A stretch of 64,000 nucleotides of DNA from VBAS01 sp964581455 (GCA_964581455.1 CAZOOT010000003.1:13877-77876); one strand, 5' to 3'. Shown: positions 7,262 to 16,825, counted from the stretch's first letter. Notes: generated by a model from the letters alone, not told the origin. Translations and numbers: made by a program.

Positions 7262-9151
7262 ATGTTCAGATATTTTTCTTTTCTATTAGTTTTTTTATTT
7301 GCTACGAATACAGTATTTGCACAAACTGACAGTTTAAATAATACCAATGACTCTTTGAATGCCGTAATTCTCAGGGACTATAATGAAAAGCTGAAAGCAA
7401 TAGAACAGCAACGTGTTGCTGACTCTATCAAAAAAGCTGACCTGGAAGCGCAACTTAATTCTCTAAAAACAACAGATAATTTAAAGAAAGAAGAACTGCA
7501 AAAACAATTGCAGGACCTGAATGAAAAAGAATCAATAAGGCTGATTCAGAAAAAAGCACAAATTGATTCTTTACGTTCTACAGCAAAAGGATTTCCCGTC
7601 ATTCCTTTTTTTAATGATACTTTATTTACGATTTACAGTAAACTGGGAAGTTTTTCTGCAAAAGACAGAGCTGATGCAATTGCAAAAAGAATAAAAAATC
7701 TTGGAAAAAATTTCAGGTTCAATCCTGATTCTTTAGTCATTGAGGAGGCAGAATCCACCGTTGACCTCATTTTTGGCGAAAGTATTATTATGAGCATTTC
7801 AGAAAATGATGCTATTTGGAACAATTTATCCAAACTTGAACTTGCAAAAAAATACAAACAAGCGGTCAGTGATGCAGTACTCAATTACAGGTCCGAAACA
7901 AGCTTTACCACCCTTGCAAAAGAAATTGGACTTGCTCTTCTCGTTCTGGCTATTACCGGTACCCTGATTTTTTATGTAATTAAATTATTTAAATGGACCG
8001 CAGTAAAAGTTCAGCAACAGGAAGGCAAACGAATTCACGGAATAAAGATCAAAGATTATGTGTTGTTTGATGCGAAACGGCAAGTGAATGCCTTTTTGAA
8101 TGTCAATACCATTATTAAATGGATCCTGCTTTTACTCATCATTTATACCGCTTTGCCAATATTGTTCGGCATTTTCCCCTGGACAAAAAACTTTGCCGAT
8201 ACTCTTTTTGGATATATCCTTAACCCCATTAAGAAAATTGCAAACGGATTCTGGAATTATCTTCCAAGCCTGATTACCATCATCGTTATTGTCTTTGTTT
8301 TCCGGTATGTACTCAAAGGAATACATTTTTTAAAAGATGAAATTGAAAAAGGGAAATTGACAATTGCAGGTTTCTATCCCGATTGGGCAAATCCTACTTA
8401 CCAGATAATAAGAGTATTGGTATTTGCTTTTATGATAATTGTAATATTTCCATACCTGCCCGGAAGTGAATCTCCGGTATTCCGCGGTGTGTCGGTATTT
8501 CTCGGTTTTCTTTTCACTTTTGGATCAGCCGGTTCATTATCCAATATCATAGCAGGACTGGTGCTTACCTATATGCGGTTATTTAAAATTGGTGACCGTG
8601 TAAAAATCGGTGATGTAGTAGGTGATGTAATTGAGAAATCAATGCTGGTTACGAGGGTCAGAACAATAAAAAATGAAATTATTTCTATTCCCAATTCAAC
8701 CGTGATGAGCAGCCACACGGTAAATTACAGCAGCGATGCCACGGATAAAGGATTGATCATTCATACAACAGTTACAATTGGATATGATGTACCCTGGAGA
8801 GATATGCACCAGGCTCTGATTGATGCAGCATTAAAAACAAATTTTATTCTGGAAGATCCGGCACCTTTTGTTTTGCAAACCAGCCTGGATGATTTTTATG
8901 TATCATACCAGATCAATGCCTATACAAAGGAAGCAAATAAACAAGCCCTTATTTATTCAAACCTGCATCAAAATATTCAGGATGTTTGTAATGAAAGGGG
9001 AATTGAAATTCTTTCTCCCCATTACAGGGCTGCCAGAGACGGGAACACAACCACTATACCGGCAAATTATCTGCCTAAGGATTATAAAGCACCTGGCTTT
9101 AACGTAAATATTAATAAGGAGGAAAATAAAAACTCAGAACCATTCATGTAG
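7262..9151 (+). CDS. MscS-family mechanosensitive ion channel
   Basis: This 629-residue channel protein probably releases solutes when membrane tension rises. The order is a signal peptide (1-20), a charged coiled-coil-rich periplasmic region (about 25-105), several membrane segments (about 220-245, 283-305, 330-350, 378-398), then the pore helix region GSAGSLSNIIAGLVLTY, rich in Gly and Ala as in MscS TM3. The MscS beta domain follows, with IGDRVKIGDVVGDV and IPNS. It is larger than E. coli MscS because of the extra N-terminal part. A 269-base gap upstream holds a weak TTTG / TAATTTTA promoter candidate. Confidence 0.92.
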   Translation: MFRYFSFLLVFLFATNTVFAQTDSLNNTNDSLNAVILRDYNEKLKAIEQQRVADSIKKADLEAQLNSLKTTDNLKKEELQKQLQDLNEKESIRLIQKKAQIDSLRSTAKGFPVIPFFNDTLFTIYSKLGSFSAKDRADAIAKRIKNLGKNFRFNPDSLVIEEAESTVDLIFGESIIMSISENDAIWNNLSKLELAKKYKQAVSDAVLNYRSETSFTTLAKEIGLALLVLAITGTLIFYVIKLFKWTAVKVQQQEGKRIHGIKIKDYVLFDAKRQVNAFLNVNTIIKWILLLLIIYTALPILFGIFPWTKNFADTLFGYILNPIKKIANGFWNYLPSLITIIVIVFVFRYVLKGIHFLKDEIEKGKLTIAGFYPDWANPTYQIIRVLVFAFMIIVIFPYLPGSESPVFRGVSVFLGFLFTFGSAGSLSNIIAGLVLTYMRLFKIGDRVKIGDVVGDVIEKSMLVTRVRTIKNEIISIPNSTVMSSHTVNYSSDATDKGLIIHTTVTIGYDVPWRDMHQALIDAALKTNFILEDPAPFVLQTSLDDFYVSYQINAYTKEANKQALIYSNLHQNIQDVCNERGIEILSPHYRAARDGNTTTIPANYLPKDYKAPGFNVNINKEENKNSEPFM

Positions 9152-9239
9152 TTTTTCATTCAGATAGAATAATTCTTGTTAACTTTTGAAATATTCAGTT
9201 ACGAAAAGTTATTTTTTAAATTTCTAAAGAAATATAGAA

Positions 9240-10100
9240 ATGAAAAACACAACCGATTCCCGCCGCAGATTTATCAAAAGCTCTGCCTTTGGACTGATTG
9301 GCTTTACCGCTTTCAATAATTTATATGCAAAAAACATAAACAATAATGTCTTGTTTTCATCAGGTGCTGATAAACTATTTTACCGGTACCCAAGTATGAA
9401 CGATGACCAGGTATCTGCAATTGTAGGAGCATCCCATTCTGATTTTGACAAAGTAAAAACAATGGTAAGCAAACGTCCCGAGTTGGCACTTGCTACCTGG
9501 GATTGGGGTTTTGGCGATTGGGAGTCAGCTCTCGGCGCTGCTTCTCATGTTGGACGAAAGGATATAGCAGAGTTACTCATTAACCATGGTGCCCGGCCTG
9601 ATATCTTCACTATGGCTATGCTGGGAAATTATCAAGCAGTACAGAATATGGTAGAAGGGGTACCAGATATACAAACCATTCCGGGTCCTCATGGCATTAC
9701 GCTACTGGCTCATGCAAAAAGCAGATTACGGTTAACGGATCTAACTGAAAGCGACCGAAACAATATCAATAAAACAGTTAGTTACCTGGAAGGATTGGGC
9801 AATGCTGATATAAAATCGAAAAGCCTAGACATTTCTGAAAACGAACAAAAGCTCTATTTAGGTGAATATAGGTTTGGACAAGGAACGGACGAAGTCTTCA
9901 GCATCGAATTGAATTCCAGGAAAATGTTATCGGTAGGGAGAAAAGGAAGTTTTGGAAGGGTAATGAATAAAATTGAAGAACATGTTTTTGCACCGGGAGG
10001 CGCCCCATCCGTCCGTATCCGATTTTCAGTGAAAGACGGAAAAGTAATTTCATTCACAATTCATGAACCCGAACCGATATTAACAGCAGTTAAAATTTAA
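9240..10100 (+). CDS. Ankyrin-repeat protein with Tat signal
   Basis: The 286-residue protein starts with a twin-arginine signal, SRRRFIKSSA (8-17), followed by a hydrophobic stretch. Export through the Tat system is therefore likely. Residues about 55-150 look like ankyrin repeats (for example GRKDIAELLINHGARPDIFT). The C-terminal part (about 190-286) is a small beta-rich domain of unknown role. It starts a plus-strand run of small genes spaced 24-42 bases apart (9240-11963). No catalytic site is evident; protein binding in the periplasm is the likely role. Confidence 0.75.
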   Translation: MKNTTDSRRRFIKSSAFGLIGFTAFNNLYAKNINNNVLFSSGADKLFYRYPSMNDDQVSAIVGASHSDFDKVKTMVSKRPELALATWDWGFGDWESALGAASHVGRKDIAELLINHGARPDIFTMAMLGNYQAVQNMVEGVPDIQTIPGPHGITLLAHAKSRLRLTDLTESDRNNINKTVSYLEGLGNADIKSKSLDISENEQKLYLGEYRFGQGTDEVFSIELNSRKMLSVGRKGSFGRVMNKIEEHVFAPGGAPSVRIRFSVKDGKVISFTIHEPEPILTAVKI

Positions 10101-10124
10101 ATGCAATTTTAAATATTATGAGAT

Positions 10125-10553
10125 ATGGCAGAACTAAAAACTCAAAAAAACAAAGCCAGTGTAACAGATTTTATTGCTTCTGTTGATGATGAAATTAAAA
10201 GAAAAGACAGCCAGCAGTTAATTAAGATTTTTAAAGAAATAACTAAAGAAAAACCTGCTATGTGGGGCACCAGCATAATTGGGTTTGGTTCCTATCATTA
10301 CAAATCAGAACGCAGCAAGCAGGAAGGTGATTGGATGATGACTGGTTTTTCACCCCGCAAACAGAATATCTCATTATACATTATGCCCGGTGTTGGGAAA
10401 TATAAAAACCTGTTGGAAAAACTGGGAAAACATAAACTAAGTGGCGGCTCCTGTGTTTATATAAAACGATTGTCAGATATTGATGAAAAAGTTTTAAAAG
10501 AACTCATCAAAGCATCTTTCACTGATATGAAAAAGGCAAATAAATTAAAATAA
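10125..10553 (+). CDS. DUF1801 (YdhG-like) domain protein
   Basis: Small cytoplasmic protein of 142 residues with the DUF1801 signature: an N-terminal helix region, then PAMWGTSIIGFG, a tyrosine-rich segment and a LGKHKLSGGSCVYIKRL block near 105-121. The function of the family is not established. It lies 24 bases after the ankyrin gene and 42 before the SnoaL-like gene, which suggests co-transcription. No signal peptide or membrane segment is seen. Confidence 0.8.
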   Translation: MAELKTQKNKASVTDFIASVDDEIKRKDSQQLIKIFKEITKEKPAMWGTSIIGFGSYHYKSERSKQEGDWMMTGFSPRKQNISLYIMPGVGKYKNLLEKLGKHKLSGGSCVYIKRLSDIDEKVLKELIKASFTDMKKANKLK

Positions 10554-10595
10554 ATTACAGCTCAACATTTTTTTATACAATTAACTTCATCAATT

Positions 10596-11042
10596 ATGCA
10601 AAAAAACATTTTGCAATTCAAACTTTTACTTACCATTTTTTTAATATCATTTTCGGGCAATCATCTTTTGGCACAAGCTATTGATCTGGTAAAAGCCAGA
10701 ACAGCAATTGAAAATACTGTTGCAAAGTTCTCAGTGGATTATTTAAAGGGAGATTCTGTTGCATTGGCAGCATATTATACTAAAGACGCCATGTTGGGAT
10801 CAGCTAAAGGCGATGAGATACTGTCAGCATGGGGCAGATCTATCCGCAATTCAATTAAAAACAATACAAGAAATCTGACCTTTACTATTATAACGCTTAC
10901 AGGTGATGATGATTTTTTAATAGATTATGGATATTATGAAGGAAAAGATGATAAGAACCAGGTGAAATACAAGGGAAAATATGTAGTGGTTTGGAAACAG
11001 GAAAATGGCGAATGGAAAATATATCGTGATAATGGTTTGTAG
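10596..11042 (+). CDS. Secreted SnoaL/DUF4440-like (NTF2-fold) protein
   Basis: A 148-residue protein with a signal peptide ending near FSGNHLLAQ (20-27). The rest fits the cone-shaped NTF2-like fold of DUF4440/SnoaL proteins: an N-terminal helix with LAAYYTKDAMLGS, then strands ending in VVVWKQENGEWKIYRD, a typical end of this family. Such proteins may be small enzymes or binding domains; no function can be assigned. It is probably co-transcribed with its neighbours. Confidence 0.75.
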   Translation: MQKNILQFKLLLTIFLISFSGNHLLAQAIDLVKARTAIENTVAKFSVDYLKGDSVALAAYYTKDAMLGSAKGDEILSAWGRSIRNSIKNNTRNLTFTIITLTGDDDFLIDYGYYEGKDDKNQVKYKGKYVVVWKQENGEWKIYRDNGL

Positions 11043-11066
11043 CAATTTTAATAATTCTTTTAAAAA

Positions 11067-11963
11067 ATGAAAGCAGTTATTTACAACCAATATGGCCCAC
11101 CTGAAGTTTTACACTTGAAAGAAGTAGAAAAACCTATTCCCCGAAAAAAGGAAATATTGGTAAAAGTAAAGGCCACTGCTGTTAATACAGCCGATGTGCG
11201 GATTAGAAAAGCTGACCCTCAATTGATTCGTCTTTTTTTCGGATTATTCAGACCACGAAAAAAAATACTAGGCTTGGTAGTTTCCGGTGAAGTAGTTGCT
11301 GTTGGTGAAAATGTAAACCGATTTCATGTTGGCGAGCAGGTTTTCGGATCCACAGGCATGCGTTTTGGAGCCAATGCGGAATTTGTGTGCTTACCAGAAA
11401 AAGCTATGCTCATCATAAAACCGGAAGAGATTACCCATGAAGAAGCAGCCGGTCTGCCATTTGGGGGTATAACAGCAATACATTTTTTAAGAAAAGCCGG
11501 TATCAAACAGGGACAAAATGTATTGATCTATGGTGCTTCAGGCGCCACCGGTACTGCAGCTGTGCAACTGGCAAAACATTTTGGTGCTGTTGTAACGGGA
11601 TTCACCAGTAGTAAAAATTTGGAATTGGTCAGATCAATCGGTGCTGATGAAGTGATCGATTATAATAAAGAAGGGGTGACAGATAGAGGAAAACTATATG
11701 ACATAATATTTGATACAGTTGGCAAAACATCTTTTGCAAACTGCAAAAAAGCATTGTCAGCAGGCGGAAAATTTGTAACAGTAAATAAGGGCCTGGCCAG
11801 AACGAATATGGATGATATGGAATTACTTTCAAACTTAACAGCATCCGGGAAATACAAAGTAGTGATTGATAAATTCTATACACTTGAACAAATGGCCGAA
11901 GCACATCGTCATGTAGATACCGGGCATAAGAAAGGTAATGTTATTATTAAAGTTGCTTATTGA
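11067..11963 (+). CDS. MDR-family NAD(P)-dependent alcohol dehydrogenase / quinone oxidoreductase
   Basis: Medium-chain dehydrogenase/reductase of 298 residues. The N-terminal GroES-like domain (about 1-125) lacks the structural-zinc cysteines. The Rossmann domain has VLIYGASGATGTAAVQLA with the nucleotide-binding glycines. This zinc-free layout suggests an NADPH quinone or enone reductase rather than a classical alcohol dehydrogenase. It is slightly shorter than usual (about 320). It ends the small plus-strand gene run; the ispH promoter begins at its stop codon. Confidence 0.85.
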   Translation: MKAVIYNQYGPPEVLHLKEVEKPIPRKKEILVKVKATAVNTADVRIRKADPQLIRLFFGLFRPRKKILGLVVSGEVVAVGENVNRFHVGEQVFGSTGMRFGANAEFVCLPEKAMLIIKPEEITHEEAAGLPFGGITAIHFLRKAGIKQGQNVLIYGASGATGTAAVQLAKHFGAVVTGFTSSKNLELVRSIGADEVIDYNKEGVTDRGKLYDIIFDTVGKTSFANCKKALSAGGKFVTVNKGLARTNMDDMELLSNLTASGKYKVVIDKFYTLEQMAEAHRHVDTGHKKGNVIIKVAY

Positions 11964-11990
11964 TGCTGAATAAAGCATAAAATAACTTTG
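11960..11990 (+). promoter_or_regulatory. Promoter of ispH
   Basis: TTG (11960-11962), 20 bases, then TAACTTTG (11983-11990), an exact -7 box of the Bacteroidota type. The predicted RNA start near 11997 leaves a leader of about 43 bases to the GTG at 12040. Confidence 0.6.
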
Positions 11991-12039
11991 TACACAACAG
12001 GAACCGGATTGCTTCTTACATTCAACTTATCTTTGAACA

Positions 12040-13266
12040 GTGAAAAGTTTTGATGTTCCCATTATTTACCGGAGCCCACTTATTTCTGCTATTAAAAAAA
12101 AGCGGAAAGAAGTGGATAAAATGAAAAAGGACTTTAGTCCTACCCTGCTGGATTTTGGCTCCCTCCAGATCTATCTGGCCCGGCATTTTGGCTTTTGTTA
12201 TGGTGTGGAAAACGCCATTGAAATTGCTTTTAAAACAGTAGCTGAAAACCCGGGTAAAAGAATTTTTCTTTTAAGTGAAATGATCCACAACCCTCAGGTA
12301 AATGCTGATCTGCAAAGTCATGGTGTGAATTTTTTACAGGATAATTACGGGAAAGAATTAATACCATTTGAAACACTGACTGCAGAAGACATTGTTATCA
12401 TTCCTGCATTTGGAACAACACTGCAACAAGAAAAGAAGCTTAATGAGATCGGTATCCGGACCGAAAAATACAATACCACCTGCCCGTTTGTAGAAAAAGT
12501 ATGGAACCGAAGCGAACAAATCGCCAGAAAAAATTATACGATCATTATTCATGGAAAACCCAAACATGAAGAAACCAGGGCAACCTTTTCACACGCAGCG
12601 GCTAATGCACCGTCAGTGGTGGTAAGAGATATGAATGAAGCGGAAAAGCTGGCAAAATATATTACAGGAGAAGCTGCACCCGAAAATTTTTATAAAGAAT
12701 TTAAAGGCCAGTATTCAGAAGCATTTGATGTTGAAAAAGATTTACAACGCATTGGTGTGGTCAATCAAACCACTATGCTGGCCAGCGACACCCAGGCTAT
12801 TGCTGATTTTCTAAAGCAGATAATTGTTTCCAGTTATAAATTAAATGAAGGGAATACAGATATACATTTTGCTGATACCCGTGATACGCTATGTTATGCA
12901 ACACTGGATAATCAGAATGCTGTAACGGGAATGTTAGAAACGAAAGCTGACCTTGCAATTGTTGTAGGTGGCTATAATTCCTCCAACACATCACATCTAG
13001 TAGAATTATGTGAAGAAAAATTACCAACTTACTTTATTAATAGCGAAGAAAAGATTATTTCAGAAAAAGAAATTCTTCATTATAGCCTTCAAAATAAAGC
13101 CGAATTACTCAGTTCCGGTTATCTGCCGGAAAAATCAACCGTAAAAATTCTTATTACAAGCGGAGCCTCCTGCCCCGATGCATTAGTGGAAGGAGTTATA
13201 GATAAACTGGTAAGCTTTTTCAGGAAAGAAATCTTATTGAAAAAATTTATTGAAAAATATAATTAA
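12040..13266 (+). CDS. ispH: 4-hydroxy-3-methylbut-2-enyl diphosphate reductase (IspH)
   Basis: IspH is the last enzyme of the MEP isoprenoid pathway and turns HMBPP into IPP and DMAPP with an Fe-S cluster. The three cluster cysteines are visible: C53 (HFGFCYGV), C148 (NTTCPFV) and the one in TSGASCPDA near the C terminus. The substrate-site motif IHNPQV is at 82-87. At 408 residues it is longer than the E. coli enzyme (316), with an N-terminal extension of about 45 and internal insertions as known in Bacteroidota. GTG 12040 is preferred over ATG 12121 because the extension resembles that of relatives, from memory, and fits the promoter. Confidence 0.93.
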   Translation: MKSFDVPIIYRSPLISAIKKKRKEVDKMKKDFSPTLLDFGSLQIYLARHFGFCYGVENAIEIAFKTVAENPGKRIFLLSEMIHNPQVNADLQSHGVNFLQDNYGKELIPFETLTAEDIVIIPAFGTTLQQEKKLNEIGIRTEKYNTTCPFVEKVWNRSEQIARKNYTIIIHGKPKHEETRATFSHAAANAPSVVVRDMNEAEKLAKYITGEAAPENFYKEFKGQYSEAFDVEKDLQRIGVVNQTTMLASDTQAIADFLKQIIVSSYKLNEGNTDIHFADTRDTLCYATLDNQNAVTGMLETKADLAIVVGGYNSSNTSHLVELCEEKLPTYFINSEEKIISEKEILHYSLQNKAELLSSGYLPEKSTVKILITSGASCPDALVEGVIDKLVSFFRKEILLKKFIEKYN

Positions 13267-13293
13267 GTTTTTCAATTTTTCATTAACACTTAC

Positions 13294-14955
13294 TTATTGC
13301 GGACCGTATAACAGTTCATAATATTCATGAGCCATTCGATTACTGTCAAACTGGAAACGAACATCTCTCATTCCGTTTTTCACTACCGACCTCCATGTAT
13401 CATAATTATCGTAGTATAAGGGAAGAATTTCCCTTTCCAGTAACTCATATAGCTTATTCAGGTCATACTCATCCTGCTCATGTACCGCCATATTTGCATA
13501 ATCCGCTTTGGGTACTACAAATCCATTGTGGCGATGGTTGATAAATTCCGGTATCCAACCATCGTCAGTAGAAACATTTACAGCGCCATTCATGGCTGCA
13601 GTCATTCCGCTCGTACCAGATGCTTCTCTTGGTACACGGGGATTATTTAACCATGCATCCGAAGCCTGTTTCATTCTTTTTGAAAGCCCAAGTTCGTAAC
13701 CAATCAATACTGCTACATTAGAATAATTTTTACTTAGGTGTACCAGGTTATTAAATTCAGAAATGGCCGGATAATCAACGGGATAAGGTTTGCCTGCCCA
13801 GATGATCTGCACAGGGTATTTTGAACTGCTTAAAAGTTTTTCAAATCTTTCTTTGTCTGATGTAAGCAGGCTGGCTCTTTTATACCCGGCAAAACGTCTT
13901 GCCCATACAATTGTGAAAACATTTGGATCGAATATTTTTCCGGTTTGATCTGCTACAATTTCAAAAGCTCTTTTCTTCAGGTATTTTTTCCGGTCATCAA
14001 AAGCCCAGTCATTACCTTCTTCCATAAACCGGTATAATTGTTTATCGGCCCAGTATCGCCAGTTCTGTGAATTTGTGATTGAAATGATCGGGCAAATATT
14101 ATCATGCTTTTTCCACATAGCCCTGGAAACCTGTCCATGTAATTGTGACACACCATTGGCTAATTTTGCAAAACGAAGTGCAACCAGGGAATGGTTGAAC
14201 ATATCTTCAGAATTTCCAGTAAGTTTTTTTACCTCGTCCACTGTCAATCCGCAGAAATAACTCATTTTATGGCAGAGATAAATATCATGCTTTTCATTAC
14301 CCGCCTCTTCCGGTGTATGCGTAGTGAATACCAGGCGTTTTTTTACTTCCGCCAGATTTTTCTTGAACTTATCATACAAATAAAATGCAGCCGACAAACC
14401 ATGTGCTTCATTCAAATGATATCGCTCGGGATTAAATCCGATCTCATCCAACAATTTTGCACCACCAACACCCAATAAAATAAACTGGGCTACTTTAGTA
14501 GCCACATTTGCATCATACAACCGATGGGAAATTGTTTGTGACACATAATCATTCTCCGGAAGATCAGTACTCAATAAAAATAATGGTGCTGTCTGAAATG
14601 TTTCAGGATCCAGATACCACACTTTTACCCATACAGGGTGTTCATGTACGGTGATCTTGAATTTGATCCCGGTATCTTTCAGGAAACTGTAATTTTTTTC
14701 CATCCAGCTTACTTGTAATGTCTGGTCCTGGTTACGGGTTTGGTCATAATATCCATATTTCCACAGAATACCGATACCGATCATATTCTGTTTTAACTCA
14801 TATGCGCTTCTTAAGTGAGAACCCGACAGAAAACCCAGGCCACCACTGTAAATTTTTAAAGGTTGATGAGTAGCAAATTCCATTGAGAAATAAGCTACTT
14901 TTTTTGCATAACGTTCATCAAACGGGTACGGAACTTTGTAATGTCTGAAATTCAT
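13294..14955 (-). CDS. Short glucan phosphorylase-like GT35 protein lacking the PLP lysine
   Basis: The 553-residue protein matches the short alpha-glucan phosphorylase group. YSGGLGFLSGSHL (36-48) corresponds to the glycine loop, WARRFAGYKR (351-360) to the phosphate-site arginine region, and EASGTSGMTAAMNG (444-457) to the pyridoxal phosphate motif. In active phosphorylases that last motif reads GTSGMK or GTGNMK with the PLP lysine; here residue 452 is threonine. Other lysines exist, but none at the family position. It may be inactive, regulatory or use different chemistry. It is convergent with ispH, with 27 bases between them. Confidence 0.8.
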   Translation of the reverse strand: MNFRHYKVPYPFDERYAKKVAYFSMEFATHQPLKIYSGGLGFLSGSHLRSAYELKQNMIGIGILWKYGYYDQTRNQDQTLQVSWMEKNYSFLKDTGIKFKITVHEHPVWVKVWYLDPETFQTAPLFLLSTDLPENDYVSQTISHRLYDANVATKVAQFILLGVGGAKLLDEIGFNPERYHLNEAHGLSAAFYLYDKFKKNLAEVKKRLVFTTHTPEEAGNEKHDIYLCHKMSYFCGLTVDEVKKLTGNSEDMFNHSLVALRFAKLANGVSQLHGQVSRAMWKKHDNICPIISITNSQNWRYWADKQLYRFMEEGNDWAFDDRKKYLKKRAFEIVADQTGKIFDPNVFTIVWARRFAGYKRASLLTSDKERFEKLLSSSKYPVQIIWAGKPYPVDYPAISEFNNLVHLSKNYSNVAVLIGYELGLSKRMKQASDAWLNNPRVPREASGTSGMTAAMNGAVNVSTDDGWIPEFINHRHNGFVVPKADYANMAVHEQDEYDLNKLYELLEREILPLYYDNYDTWRSVVKNGMRDVRFQFDSNRMAHEYYELLYGPQ

Positions 14956-15088
14956 AGTGTGTTATTTTTACACGAGGGCGTAATTTAAATGGAAAAAAGG
15001 AGAACAATCGTTATAATTTCTGAATACTGTTGATTAGTTGTTTACAAATAAGATAATCGCTAATAGATGGGGTTTCCATTTAAAAAAA

Positions 15089-16066
15089 TTATTTCCTTAC
15101 AGTTTTTTTCTTTTCTGCTTTTTTTCGGGGGTAGTTTCCGTCAAAGGAACACTTAACTCCCCTGTGATTGCCGCAAGGTGCCAATTCTTTTATCGTAACC
15201 GAAGATGAGTTGAAAATAAATTGTAAAATGCAGATATCTCCGGCTTGCCGGTATTCTGCAATATTGGTTTTTACAAATGAAGCAATGCCCTTCAATTCAC
15301 CGGTACAACTTCCTTTTGCATTCTCAAAATGTATAAAGAAATTAATTTTTCCGGAATTTTTCATGTCTCTGATGGATACGATATTCATTTTATCTTTTAT
15401 ATAATCCGCTGAGTATTTATTATTCCTGGGCAAAGTGTCTATAGGATTGATCACTTCATTCACCCGGTCGTCCAGAGCATCTGTCATGATGAGAATAAAC
15501 TGTTTTGCATCTGTATTATACACAAACACCTCTCTTCCTTCTCTTACAGACCCATCCTGCATCCTTTGGTATGTATTCCTGTAAATAGTATATTTTCTGT
15601 CAATTCCGGCTACTTGAGAGACAGCAGATTTGTTATCATATTTCAGCAAGGGCATTGCCGCATTAAAATTGTTGTCCTTATCAAAGCATAAAATATATAA
15701 TAACTTTTTATCAGCATGTACCATTTTGGTAAAAAGGTAAGTTTCTCCCTTCTCTTCAGCTACTCTTTTCAGGAAATATATTTTAGGTTTAATATTTTTC
15801 CCAAAAACATTTGTGAGGATTGAATCAGGTATGAATTGAGTGAATACTTTATAACTGATCAGCAAAGAATCCGTTTCTTTTTTTAAAAGAATACTGTCAG
15901 CAATTTCATAAGTGGGTTTTACCAGTTCAAAGGCATTGATAAAATCTTCTATAGCTACAGGTACATCCCCGGAAAGAGAAGGTTTTGTTTTCTCCTTACA
16001 GGCAATTAACAATAATGAGGCGGCAAGTAAAAAAAACAGATTTTTAACCATGCTTGACAGATTCAT
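15089..16066 (-). CDS. Hypothetical lipoprotein
   Basis: A 325-residue protein of unknown function with a lipoprotein signal: charged start, hydrophobic stretch and lipobox LLIAC with the cysteine at 23. The mature part is rich in beta-strand patterns and ends in a lysine-rich tail (RKKAEKKKTVRK). No catalytic motif was recognised. It lies alone between the phosphorylase-like gene and the divergent metal regulator. An outer-membrane or periplasmic location is likely. Confidence 0.7.
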   Translation of the reverse strand: MNLSSMVKNLFFLLAASLLLIACKEKTKPSLSGDVPVAIEDFINAFELVKPTYEIADSILLKKETDSLLISYKVFTQFIPDSILTNVFGKNIKPKIYFLKRVAEEKGETYLFTKMVHADKKLLYILCFDKDNNFNAAMPLLKYDNKSAVSQVAGIDRKYTIYRNTYQRMQDGSVREGREVFVYNTDAKQFILIMTDALDDRVNEVINPIDTLPRNNKYSADYIKDKMNIVSIRDMKNSGKINFFIHFENAKGSCTGELKGIASFVKTNIAEYRQAGDICILQFIFNSSSVTIKELAPCGNHRGVKCSFDGNYPRKKAEKKKTVRK

Positions 16067-16110
16067 CCTCTAAAATAAATCTTTCCTTCAGTATCTGCCC
16101 GGAAATAATT

Positions 16111-16141
16111 TTTGAAATGTTGCAATAAGTTTTTAGGTTTG
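16111..16141 (+). promoter_or_regulatory. Promoter of the DtxR-family regulator operon
   Basis: TTTG (16111-16114), 19 bases, then TAGGTTTG (16134-16141), an exact TAnnTTTG box. The -7 element lies inside the metal-box palindrome 16132-16147, so a bound repressor would cover it. Confidence 0.65.
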
Positions 16142-16160
16142 CCTAAATTTATTTTTAGGC
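16132..16160. promoter_or_regulatory. DtxR/MntR-type operator
   Basis: TTTAGG-TTTG-CCTAAA (16132-16147) is a perfect dyad with a 4-base centre. It resembles the core of the known DtxR/IdeR boxes (TTAGGTTAGCCTAA). A further half site, TTTAGGC, follows at 16154-16160, just before the ATG at 16164. This points to autoregulation of the regulator-transporter pair. Confidence 0.65.
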
Positions 16161-16163
16161 TTT

Positions 16164-16820
16164 ATGAACTTTACTACCAGTGAAGAAAATTATGTAAAGG
16201 CCATCTTTCATTTACAAAGTGAAGATGGAAATGTAACAACCAGTGAACTGGCCGAAAGGTTGAATACAAAACCGGCCTCTGTTACGGATATGATGAAAAA
16301 ACTAAAGATTCGTAAACTGGTACATTATCAGCGCTACAAAGGTTTCAGACTCTCCCGGGAAGGTAAAAAAGTAGCATTGGGAATAGTAAGGCGACACCGG
16401 TTATGGGAATTTTTTCTTTCAGAAAAATTAAAATTCAACTGGGACGAAGTGCATGAGGTTGCCGAACACCTGGAACATGTGAGCAGCAAAAAACTTATTG
16501 ATAAACTGGACGAATACCTGGACTTTCCAAAATTTGATCCACACGGAGACCCCATTCCCGATACACATGGCAACATGGAAAGTGTTGGCCAGATCAGTCT
16601 TACAGATTGGCCACTGAACACTACTGCGATTGTTTGCCAGGTAATGGATCAATCTCCGGAATTGCTGGATCTTCTGAAAAGCAGAAAAATCAATATAGGA
16701 TCAACTTTAGAAGTAAAACGGAAATTTCCTTTTGATAATTCATTGGAAATAAAAACAACACCTAATTCAATATTTAATATCAGTGAACAACTGGCAAATA
16801 ATATCCTGGTAAGAAAATAA
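16164..16820 (+). CDS. DtxR/MntR-family metal-dependent transcriptional regulator
   Basis: A 218-residue regulator that should bind DNA when loaded with Mn2+ or Fe2+. The N-terminal winged helix (about 5-65) includes TSELAERLNTKPASVTDMM. The metal-binding dimerisation domain (about 70-140) has WDEVHEVAEHLEHVSS, with the E/H ligands typical of the family, and the C-terminal part (150-218) fits a FeoA/SH3-like domain. The ZIP transporter starts 5 bases after its stop, so the pair is an operon. A dyad matching DtxR-type boxes covers its promoter. Mn is more likely than Fe because of the partner, but this is inference. Confidence 0.9.
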   Translation: MNFTTSEENYVKAIFHLQSEDGNVTTSELAERLNTKPASVTDMMKKLKIRKLVHYQRYKGFRLSREGKKVALGIVRRHRLWEFFLSEKLKFNWDEVHEVAEHLEHVSSKKLIDKLDEYLDFPKFDPHGDPIPDTHGNMESVGQISLTDWPLNTTAIVCQVMDQSPELLDLLKSRKINIGSTLEVKRKFPFDNSLEIKTTPNSIFNISEQLANNILVRK

Positions 16821-16825
16821 AAATT

